A DNA stretch of 5,788 nt. It comes from Palsa-504 sp050010815 (GTDB lineage Bacteria; Actinomycetota; Actinomycetes; Streptosporangiales; Streptosporangiaceae). A program made the translations under genes and the position numbers. The notes below the pieces were generated by a model. The model did no database searches. It saw nothing but the letters and a program-made list of their open reading frames with translations, and was not told the origin of the DNA. The stretch spans positions 1 through 5,788 of the forward strand of contig JBEKKH010000533.1 in the NCBI GenBank assembly GCA_050010815.1. Direction: 5' to 3'. Positions 1-5,712 of this stretch are shown here, piece by piece (positions within the stretch are counted from its first letter, which is position 1; each line of letters begins with the position of its first letter).

Positions 1-1731
1 GTACCCGGTGACCGAATCCAGGCCGGCCAGCGCGGTCACCGTCGGCGCGTAGGCCGGGACGTCGCTCAGCGGCCCCTGCTGGCCCGCGCCCGACATCGAC
101 AGCATGACCAGATCCGGGCGCTCGCGAGACAGCACGGGATAGTCGATGCCGAGGCGGTGCATCACTCCGGGCGCGTAGTTCTCGATGACCACGTCGCAGT
201 GGCGCGCCAGCCGCTTGAGCGTCCCGATGCCGGCCGCGGAACGCAGGTCGATCTGCACGCTGCGCTTGCCCGCGTTCAGACTGTGGAACATCGGCACCCG
301 GTTCAGCGGATCCGCGGCCGGGCCGGCCTGGCCGTCACCGGCCGGCAGCGACCTGGCCCGGCGCGTGTTATCGGGCCGCGACCGTGACTCCACCTTGATC
401 ACGTCCGCGCCGGCGTCCGCGAGGAACCGGCCGACCGCAGGCCCGGCGAGCACCCAGGACAGGTCCAGGACGCGGAGGCCCGCGAGCGGGAGCTGCCGTC
501 CGGCTTGGGACCCAGGCTGGGGGGGCAGGGCCCGGGCCGCCGGGGCGCGGGCCTTATCAGCCGAGCCGGAGGACGCCGCGAGCAGGACGGCGTCGTGCTC
601 GCCGAGCCGGGGCGCACGGCGGTGCACGGCCGGCGTGGCGCTCATCGCATGCGGCGAACCCGGGACCCGCACGATGGATCCGGTGTCATCGAGCGCGAGG
701 TCGACGAAGAACTTACGGAAGCTGAGCTGCTCGCACGCCGCCACCTCGTCGATCCGGCGCACCGGGGCGAACGGCACCCGGTGCTTGCGGCACAGGTCGA
801 ACACCTCGCGCCGGGTCCGCTGGTCGAACCACGGCTGCAGCAGGCGGTCGACCTCTTCGGGATAGCGCAGGCCCATGGCGGCCCGGTCGCGGTACCGCGG
901 ATCGTCGAGCCGCTGGTCGCCGACCACCAATTCGGCGAACCTGGCCCACTGCTGGCCGTCCCGGGCGATCAGGCACATCCAGCCGTCGCGGGCGCGCATC
1001 AGGTGGAACGGGTAGGCCTCGTGCCTGCGCCGTCCGGCGCGCGGGGTGAGGTGGCCGAAGTTGACGTAGTTCGCCAGGATGCTGCCCTGGTGCACGGTGC
1101 CCCAGACGTCAAGCGGCGAGATGTCGACGTGCTGGCCCAGCCCGCTGCGGGTGCGCTCGAACAGGGCGAGCAGCGATCCGGCCGCGGCCGCGATGCCCGC
1201 CTGGTAGCTCGACAGCGACAGCGGCGGGGTGAGCGGTTCGCGCCCCGGCTCACCCACGGCATTGGTAATGGCCCCGAGCGAGCAGATGGTGATGTCGTGA
1301 GCCGGCGCGTCAGCCAGCGGCCCGGTCATGCCGAACGGCGTGATCGTCGTACAGACCAGGCCGGGATGCCGCCGCCGCGCATCGGACCCGGTCAGCGGGT
1401 GGGACGCGACCTCGGCGGCCGTTCCGGCCACGATCAGCACGTCCGCGGCGGCGGCCAGCCGGTCGAGCTGGGCGGGCCCCTGCGCCGAGGCCGCCTCGAT
1501 GACGACGCTCTGCTTGCCGGCATTGAGATAGTGGAACATGCCGCTGCGGTCGGGGTCGGCCCGGCCGCCGGGGAACGGCCCCAGCTGGCGGGTGCGGTCA
1601 CCGCCCGCGGGTTCGACCTTGATGACCTCGGCGCCGAGCTCGGCGAGCAGCTTGCCGGCGAAGGGGCCGGCCAGCCCCTCCGCGTGCTCTATCACCCTCA
1701 GGCCGCTCAGTGCGGCCAGGCGTGCCGTCAT
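1..1731 (-). CDS. CaiB/BaiF (class III) CoA-transferase, tandem two-domain fusion, 3' end cut by window
   Basis: Continuous open frame of 577 codons with no stop before the window edge, so the C-terminus is missing. Class III CoA-transferases move CoA between carboxylic acids through an aspartyl-CoA anhydride; relatives include formyl-CoA transferase and alpha-methylacyl-CoA racemase. Domain 1 spans about residues 8-385: LSGLRVIEHAEGLAGP at 8-23, AELGAEVIKVEP, MFHYLNAGKQSV, then GLGQHVDISPLDVW, where D203 fits the family's catalytic Asp, ending with the usual RLGEHDAVLL tail near 375-385. An Ala/Pro/Gly/Ser-rich linker follows (about 386-413). Domain 2 starts near 414 with LPLAGLRVLDLSWVLAGP and repeats the N-terminal half, including ADAGADVIKVES, MFHSLNAGKRSVQID and the classic IENYAPGVMHRLG (from 516). 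Domain 1 has VAGTAAEVASHP where ENxxPG is expected. Start ATG at 1731-1729 overlaps the preceding stop as ATGA, with no strong Shine-Dalgarno, so coupled translation is likely. Family is secure; substrate is unknown. Confidence 0.93.
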   Translation of the reverse strand, partial: MTARLAALSGLRVIEHAEGLAGPFAGKLLAELGAEVIKVEPAGGDRTRQLGPFPGGRADPDRSGMFHYLNAGKQSVVIEAASAQGPAQLDRLAAAADVLIVAGTAAEVASHPLTGSDARRRHPGLVCTTITPFGMTGPLADAPAHDITICSLGAITNAVGEPGREPLTPPLSLSSYQAGIAAAAGSLLALFERTRSGLGQHVDISPLDVWGTVHQGSILANYVNFGHLTPRAGRRRHEAYPFHLMRARDGWMCLIARDGQQWARFAELVVGDQRLDDPRYRDRAAMGLRYPEEVDRLLQPWFDQRTRREVFDLCRKHRVPFAPVRRIDEVAACEQLSFRKFFVDLALDDTGSIVRVPGSPHAMSATPAVHRRAPRLGEHDAVLLAASSGSADKARAPAARALPPQPGSQAGRQLPLAGLRVLDLSWVLAGPAVGRFLADAGADVIKVESRSRPDNTRRARSLPAGDGQAGPAADPLNRVPMFHSLNAGKRSVQIDLRSAAGIGTLKRLARHCDVVIENYAPGVMHRLGIDYPVLSRERPDLVMLSMSGAGQQGPLSDVPAYAPTVTALAGLDSVTGY

Positions 1732-2834
1732 CGCGGCTGGCCGGCGCGGCGCAGCGGCAGTTCGACGACGGCGTGGCCCGCCGTCGTCGGCTGGCCGGCC
1801 TGGTTGACAATCTCCAGGTCGACGGTGACGGAGCCGGATCGTGCCGACGGCGGGCCCAGTTCGCGGACCCGGCCGTGGCACCAGCTGGTGTCACCCATCA
1901 TGTGCGGTTCGGTCAGCCGGACCTCAAGCGCCCGCAGCTCCCCGGCCGGGCCCATCCATCCCGTGACCAGGCTGGCCAGGTAGCTGATCCGGTCGTGTCC
2001 CGGATCGTGCGCGGCGGGAAAGCCGAGCTGGCGAGCGCTGTCGTCGTCGACGAACCCGGCCTCGTAGGTTTCGTAGACCCCCGTCCGGGGGTGGATGAAG
2101 CTTGCCGTGCGGCCGGCCAGCCGGTCGGCGGTGAACGCCTCGGCGCTGCGGGCCGGGCGGGTCGCGCCGATGAACAAGGTCAGCTCCTCTGACGTCAGCG
2201 GCCCGCGCACGATCGGCGTCAGGGCCTGGCCCGTGCCGACCTCATCCCAGTAACGGGGCCGGGCGGCTCCCGCGTGCCGGGCGCTCTCGGCGTCGGCCGT
2301 CTCCTCGATCCGCGCCAGCTGCTCCGCTGTGTACCGCCACCGTTTCCACCCGGCGAACTTGCCCCGCTGCCGCGCCCGCTCCGGGTCCACCAGGAAAACC
2401 GTCGAGGCCGCGGTCGCGACCGGATCACCGCCAGGTCCGGCGTAGCCGACCTCGACCTGCTGGACGGGGGTCGGCCCGCCGAACCGGCCCTCGACAATGC
2501 GCTGGCCGGCCAGCCGGGCCACGGTCTCGATCTCCTCGCCGGGCCGGACCGCCCGGGCGAACGTCCAGGCCGTGCCGGCCAGGACGGGGACGGTGCCCGG
2601 GTGCCCGGCCCCGATGCAGGTGTCGTGGACGCTGTAAAGCCAGCAGGGATGGGCCTGGAAGCCTCCCCCGTAGCCACCGGCGTAGGACGGGCTGACGTAG
2701 CGCGGATTCCGGTCCCCGATGGTGCGGGCCCAGAACCGGATGCTGGCGGGGTCGGCCCGCGTGTTGTGCCGCTCATGCTCAAGCAAGCCGGTCGCCGGGC
2801 CGGTCTCCGTCGCCACCTCGGCCTCGGCGCTCAT
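1728..2834 (-). CDS. MaoC/FAS1-like double-hotdog acyl dehydratase, second paralogue
   Basis: 368 residues, about the size of a double-hotdog hydratase/dehydratase acting on acyl-CoA or acyl-ACP. The N-terminal hotdog (about 25-150) carries IGDRNPRYVSPSYAGGYGGG (39-58), a version of the hydratase segment GDxNPxHxD, with D41 kept but His replaced by Y46. The C-terminal hotdog (about 195-362) opens with RYWDEVGTGQ and contains FVDDDSARQLGFP (261-273), matching HxDxxxAxxxGxP but with F261 in the His position, followed by TGWMG. It aligns along its length with the gene just upstream (shared RYWD, GPL, HP/NPxTGV, GWMG/DWMG and VGD/MGD blocks), so they are paralogues and may pair as unlike subunits. 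Start: ATG at 2834-2832 is preferred, giving a TGATG junction with the upstream stop; the adjacent in-frame TTG at 2837 would add one residue. The stop overlaps the CoA-transferase start. It may be a non-catalytic or structural partner; substrate is unknown. Confidence 0.85.
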   Translation of the reverse strand: MSAEAEVATETGPATGLLEHERHNTRADPASIRFWARTIGDRNPRYVSPSYAGGYGGGFQAHPCWLYSVHDTCIGAGHPGTVPVLAGTAWTFARAVRPGEEIETVARLAGQRIVEGRFGGPTPVQQVEVGYAGPGGDPVATAASTVFLVDPERARQRGKFAGWKRWRYTAEQLARIEETADAESARHAGAARPRYWDEVGTGQALTPIVRGPLTSEELTLFIGATRPARSAEAFTADRLAGRTASFIHPRTGVYETYEAGFVDDDSARQLGFPAAHDPGHDRISYLASLVTGWMGPAGELRALEVRLTEPHMMGDTSWCHGRVRELGPPSARSGSVTVDLEIVNQAGQPTTAGHAVVELPLRRAGQPR

Positions 2835-3973
2835 CAAGGGGCGCCGATCCGGGGCCTGCGGTCGAGCAGCTCGATCTCCGCCGCTCCCCGCATCGTTTCC
2901 TCGCCGTGCTGGTTCTTCGCCTCCAGCGAGCAGATCACCGTCGCGACGCCGTCGCCGAGCTTCTTCTCGGTCACCCGGCCGGAGATCAAGGTGATGTCGC
3001 CCACCACGTTCGGCCGCCGCAGCCAGCCCTCGATCGAGCGCAGCCGCCCGTCGTCACCCATCCAGTCGGTGACAACCCGGCACAGCCAGCCGAGCCGCTG
3101 GTAGCCGATGTCGTAGATCCCGGGCATGCCGACCTCGTCGGCCATGTACTGCTCCCAGTGGCCGCGGTGCGGGTGCTCGGTGACTCCCGTCTCCGGGTTC
3201 TCGTAGCTGTGCGCCGGGTGGCGCCGGTAGTGATCCAGCATGTAGGAGTAGCCGCCGTTGTCATCGCGGCCGCCGCCGATGATCCCGTACACCACGGTGC
3301 CCCGGGTCAGGGCGATGTCGGAGAGCCGCAGCGGACCGCACAGCGTCTCCTGCACCGGTGCGCCGACGTCGACGTCGTCCCAGTAGCGGATCTGCTGGCC
3401 GCGGCGCTGGTCACGCTGCCGCAGCAGCCGCTCGCCGAAACCGTCGAGTTCCCCGGCGGTCCACCTGGTCTCCCGCTTGGCGTAGTTCAACCCGCCCGAG
3501 GACGCGCGCTTGCGCGGGATCCGCATCGTGTAGACCTCGGTCTCCACGACGACCGCGCCGTCCGGGGCAACGCACCTGGTCAGCCCCTTCTGCATGATCA
3601 TCTGCGCGGCCGCCCGGCCGCGCTTGACTTCGGCGTCGACGAGCTGGCCGCTCTGGGCGAGCACGTCCCCCGGCCCGAACAGCCGCGGGAACCGCCACCG
3701 CGCCCCGCCGTAGATCCACTGCACGCCCGGCAGTCCCGGCGCGATGATGGCCGTGCCGACCATCGTCGGCGGGGCGAGCGGCCGGCCCCACCGGCTCGCC
3801 CGGGCGTAGCAGGGGTCGAGGTAGAGCGGGTTGCTGCTGCCGATGTAGTTCGCGTAATCGCGGGTGTTGTCGGTGGTGACCTCAATCGTGGTCCGGGCGC
3901 CGCGGTAGTCATAGCCGATCAGCCGTCGCGCCTCGGCCAGGCTGCCGTCGTCGACAGCCGGGGATTCCGTCAT
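2834..3973 (-). CDS. MaoC/FAS1-like double-hotdog acyl dehydratase, first paralogue
   Basis: 379 residues, predicted cytoplasmic; no signal peptide or membrane segment is visible. The N-terminal half (about 12-155) looks like the FAS1-like dehydratase or MaoC N-terminal hotdog: YIGSSNPLYLDPCYARAS (43-60) followed by GRPLAPPTMVG, the fold's conserved region, but the usual Asp and His of GDxNPxH are Ser and Tyr (Y51). A basic linker (about 154-192) leads to the C-terminal hotdog (about 195-370): RYWDDVDVGAP, then GHWEQYMADEVGMPG (271-285), which fits HxDxxxAxxxGxP with H272 and E274, then VVTDWMG. The C-terminal half therefore keeps a candidate catalytic His. Expected reaction is reversible hydration of a 2-enoyl-CoA or dehydration of a 3-hydroxyacyl-CoA. 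Start ATG at 3973-3971 lies 13 nt after the upstream stop with no good Shine-Dalgarno; a seven-codon frame bridges the gap. Its stop shares one base with the next gene's ATG. Fold is confident, substrate unknown. Confidence 0.87.
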   Translation of the reverse strand: MTESPAVDDGSLAEARRLIGYDYRGARTTIEVTTDNTRDYANYIGSSNPLYLDPCYARASRWGRPLAPPTMVGTAIIAPGLPGVQWIYGGARWRFPRLFGPGDVLAQSGQLVDAEVKRGRAAAQMIMQKGLTRCVAPDGAVVVETEVYTMRIPRKRASSGGLNYAKRETRWTAGELDGFGERLLRQRDQRRGQQIRYWDDVDVGAPVQETLCGPLRLSDIALTRGTVVYGIIGGGRDDNGGYSYMLDHYRRHPAHSYENPETGVTEHPHRGHWEQYMADEVGMPGIYDIGYQRLGWLCRVVTDWMGDDGRLRSIEGWLRRPNVVGDITLISGRVTEKKLGDGVATVICSLEAKNQHGEETMRGAAEIELLDRRPRIGAP

Positions 3974-3990
3974 GGCCGCTGGCTCGTCAT
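3970..3990 (-). other. Possible coupling minicistron, six residues (MTSQRP)
   Basis: The crotonase gene ends in CCATGA. The ATG inside it (3990-3988) opens a frame of six codons plus TGA. That TGA (3972-3970) overlaps the ATG of the MaoC-like gene (3973-3971), again as CCATGA. The frame so bridges the 13-nt gap with two ATGA overlaps, which could let terminating ribosomes step from one gene to the next where no good Shine-Dalgarno is seen. This is seen in the sequence only; it may be a chance result of both junctions ending in CCATGACG. Confidence 0.25.
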
Positions 3991-4832
3991 GGCGTCCGGC
4001 TCGCGGTTTCGCCCCGGAACTGCCAGAAGTCGGGGGCGCGCTTCTCCCAGAACGCGGTCTGCGCCTCCTTCACCTCGCGGCCGAGCGGGAAGTCCGGTGC
4101 CATCAGCTGGACGTAGCGCCGCATGGAGCCGGACATCTCGTCGATCTCCGCGTCGAAGGTCGCCTTGAGTACCTCGATGCAGGTCGGGTTCTTGCTGAGG
4201 ATCTCATCGGCCCACTTGTCGACCTCGGCCTCGACTTGATCCACCGGCACGACGACATTGACCAGTCCCATGGCCAGGGCCTCTTGCGCGTTGTACTTGC
4301 GGCACAGCATCCAGAACTCGCGCGCCTTCTTGGCTCCGACGACGCTCACCAGATAGCGCACGATGTAGCTGTCCGCCGGGCTGGCCACCACCGGCCCGTT
4401 CTGTCCGAAAATCGCGTTTTCGCCGGCGATGGTGAAGTCGCAGCAGTAGGCGAGGTGGTTGCCGCCGCCGATCGCGTATCCCTTCACGGCCGCGATGACC
4501 GGCTTGCGGCAGAAGCGGATGACCCGGTTCACGGGCTCGTCCATGAAGAACTGCGCGCGCGATCGCACGCCCTCCCACTTGATGTCACCGCCCGCCGAGA
4601 AGGCGCGGTCCCCGGCCCCGGTGAGCACCACGACGCCGACCTGCCCGTCGTGGCTGGCATCGTCGAACGCGACGACCAGTTCCTCGACCGTGTGATCGGT
4701 GAAGGAGTTCAGGCTCTTCGGCCGGTTGACCGTCACCCGGGCCAGCCGGCCGCCCTCGTCACGGGTCTTCTTCTCGTACAGGATGTCGGTGAACTCGAAA
4801 CCTTCGACGGCCTGCCAGTCTTGCCAGCCCAA
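3987..4832 (-). CDS. Crotonase-family enzyme of the MenB/BadI branch (probable beta-keto acyl-CoA ring hydrolase)
   Basis: 281 residues, normal for the family plus an N-terminal extension of about 14. Crotonase landmarks are present: VTVNRPKSLNSF (33-44), first oxyanion-hole loop DRAFSAGGDIKW (75-86), second GYAIGGGNHLAYCCDFTIA (118-136), FGQNGP (142-147), VGAKKAREFWMLCRKYNAQEALAMGLVNVVVP (positions 165-196, continuous) and the tail FWEKRAPDFW. The FGQxGP, VGxKKAREfW and EKRxPxF blocks are typical of 1,4-dihydroxy-2-naphthoyl-CoA synthase (MenB) and 2-ketocyclohexanecarboxyl-CoA hydrolase (BadI) rather than ordinary enoyl-CoA hydratases. Given the catabolic neighbours, BadI-like hydrolytic opening of a cyclic beta-keto acyl-CoA is more likely than menaquinone synthesis. 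The active-site loop reads SPADSY (151-156), where BadI and MenB have SxDxGY. The start is TTG at 4832-4830, chosen because AAGGA lies 8 nt upstream and no in-frame ATG or GTG occurs nearby. Family is confident; the ring-cleaving role is inferred. Confidence 0.9.
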   Translation of the reverse strand: MGWQDWQAVEGFEFTDILYEKKTRDEGGRLARVTVNRPKSLNSFTDHTVEELVVAFDDASHDGQVGVVVLTGAGDRAFSAGGDIKWEGVRSRAQFFMDEPVNRVIRFCRKPVIAAVKGYAIGGGNHLAYCCDFTIAGENAIFGQNGPVVASPADSYIVRYLVSVVGAKKAREFWMLCRKYNAQEALAMGLVNVVVPVDQVEAEVDKWADEILSKNPTCIEVLKATFDAEIDEMSGSMRRYVQLMAPDFPLGREVKEAQTAFWEKRAPDFWQFRGETASRTP

Positions 4833-4840
4833 TGGGGGCG

Positions 4841-4848
4841 TCCTTTCT
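4841..4848 (-). promoter_or_regulatory. Ribosome binding site deciding the TTG start of the BadI-like gene
   Basis: Read on the minus strand this is AGAAAGGA, with its 3' edge 8 nt before the TTG at 4832-4830. It is the clearest Shine-Dalgarno in the window and the main reason to accept TTG as the start. It suggests this gene is initiated independently after the 64-nt gap, unlike the overlapping genes downstream. Confidence 0.7.
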
Positions 4849-4871
4849 CGAAGATGGTGCGGATGCTCGGC

Positions 4872-4891
4872 CCGCGGGCAGCTGCCCGCGG
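4872..4891. repeat. Perfect 20-bp palindrome in the SDR-crotonase gap (probable mRNA hairpin)
   Basis: The sequence CCGCGGGCAGCTGCCCGCGG equals its own reverse complement. In mRNA it could form an 8-bp, almost all G/C stem with an AGCU loop. It begins 5 nt after the SDR stop and lies 41 nt before the TTG of the next gene. No U-tract follows on the transcribed strand, so it is not a standard intrinsic terminator. An RNA-stabilising or processing hairpin, partial attenuator or protein-binding site are all possible. Confidence 0.6.
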
Positions 4892-4896
4892 ACGGA

Positions 4897-5682
4897 TCAG
4901 GTCATGGCGTAGCCACCGTTGACGCTGATGTTCTGGCCGGTGACGAAGGAGCCGCCCTCGGATCCGAGGAAGACGACCACGCGGGCGATCTCGTCGGGGC
5001 GGCCCACCCGGCGCAAGGGGTAGCTCTTGACCACCTTGGCGAGGAACTCCGGAGAGCGGTCGCGGTCGTGGTGCATGCTGAGCTTGCCGATGTCGTCCGG
5101 CGTCGCGGGCAGCGTCATGCTCGGGCAGACGCCGTTGACGGTCACCCCGTACCGGCCGACCTCCATGGCCAGCGTGCGGACGAAGCCCATGATCCCGGCC
5201 TTGGCCGCGGAATAGACCGACTCCCGGTACTGGCCGACCTTGCCGGCGTCGGACGCCACGCAGACGACCCGCCCGGCGCCCCGCTCGATCATGGCCGGCA
5301 GCGCCGCCTTGGTGATGTAGAGCGGGCCCCAGAAGTTCAGGGCGATCTCGCGCTCGGCGACCTCCCAGTCCTTGTCGACGAAGAGCTGGTGCTCGGCCCA
5401 CCCGACGTTGTTCACCAGGATGTCGGCGGGCCCGAACAGCGACGCCGTCTCGGCGACGGCCCGCTCGGCGCCGGCCCGGCCAGACAGATCGCACTCCACC
5501 ACGCCGATCGTGCCTGCCGACCCGCTGCCGGCCGAGGCGGCGACCTTCTCGGCCTGTTCACCGTCGATGTCGGCGATCACCACGTTCGCGCCCTCGGCGG
5601 CGAACAGCAGCGCGATCTCGCGCCCGATGTTGGACGCGCCGCCCGTCACGATCGCGGTCTTGCCGGTCAGTCCCAGGTCCAT
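4897..5682 (-). CDS. NAD-dependent short-chain dehydrogenase/reductase, BadH-like
   Basis: 261 residues, the classical SDR length. The Rossmann motif TGGASNIG is at 13-20; VVIADID ends strand 2 with D38, an acidic residue that favours NAD(H) over NADP(H). NNVG is at 91-94. The catalytic set is complete: N116 (ALNFWG), S144 (VASDAG), Y157 and K161 (YSAAK). The C-terminus has PLRRVGRPDEIA and the usual SFVTGQNISVNGG near 245-257. DILVNNVGW, IERGAGRVVCVASDAGKVG and VYSAAKAGIMGF closely recall BadH, the 2-hydroxycyclohexanecarboxyl-CoA dehydrogenase of Rhodopseudomonas palustris. With a crotonase on each side, oxidation of a 3-hydroxyacyl-CoA to the 3-keto form is the likely reaction. FabG-like reduction is the main alternative. 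ATG at 5682-5680 has AGGGGA 10 nt upstream. It follows the previous gene by 30 nt, consistent with one operon. The third Gly of TGxxxGxG is Asn here. Confidence 0.93.
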   Translation of the reverse strand: MDLGLTGKTAIVTGGASNIGREIALLFAAEGANVVIADIDGEQAEKVAASAGSGSAGTIGVVECDLSGRAGAERAVAETASLFGPADILVNNVGWAEHQLFVDKDWEVAEREIALNFWGPLYITKAALPAMIERGAGRVVCVASDAGKVGQYRESVYSAAKAGIMGFVRTLAMEVGRYGVTVNGVCPSMTLPATPDDIGKLSMHHDRDRSPEFLAKVVKSYPLRRVGRPDEIARVVVFLGSEGGSFVTGQNISVNGGYAMT

Positions 5683-5692
5683 TACGCACGTA

Positions 5693-5698
5693 TCCCCT
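5693..5698 (-). promoter_or_regulatory. Ribosome binding site of the SDR gene
   Basis: AGGGGA on the minus strand, 10 nt before the ATG at 5682-5680. It supports this ATG as the start. It sits in a 30-nt intergenic stretch that also holds two direct CGTATC hexamers (plus-strand 5689-5694 and 5701-5706), to which I assign no function. Confidence 0.6.
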
Positions 5699-5712
5699 GT
5701 CGTATCGGTCGG

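Noticed and set aside
505..1983. Long plus-strand open frame (492 codons) opposite the CoA-transferase
   Set aside because: It is antisense to a frame with clear CaiB/BaiF motifs throughout. Its translation is Arg/Gly/Pro/Val-rich with no recognisable domain, as expected from the GC-biased codons of the real gene.
2835..2837. TTG as the start of the second MaoC-like gene
   Set aside because: An ATG follows immediately in frame and gives the common TGATG junction, so ATG at 2834 is more likely.
2906..4168. Plus-strand open frame of 420 codons
   Set aside because: It runs antisense across the MaoC-like gene and into the crotonase gene. It is low-complexity, without motifs, and crosses a real gene boundary.
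3987..4832. True MenB (menaquinone synthesis) assignment
   Set aside because: No other men genes are present; the neighbours are acyl-CoA catabolic, and the active-site loop differs from the MenB SFDGGY form.
4872..4891. Intrinsic transcription terminator
   Set aside because: The hairpin is strong, but no run of U follows it on the minus-strand transcript and same-strand genes continue directly.
4733..5494. Minus-strand open frame of 253 codons inside the SDR gene
   Set aside because: It is a frameshifted reading of the SDR, Arg-rich and without motifs, and it overlaps the start of the crotonase gene. The SDR frame has a full catalytic set.
5689..5706. Direct CGTATC repeat upstream of the SDR as an operator
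   Set aside because: Two hexamers in a 30-nt gap that also holds the ribosome binding site are weak evidence; no palindrome or promoter is attached to them.
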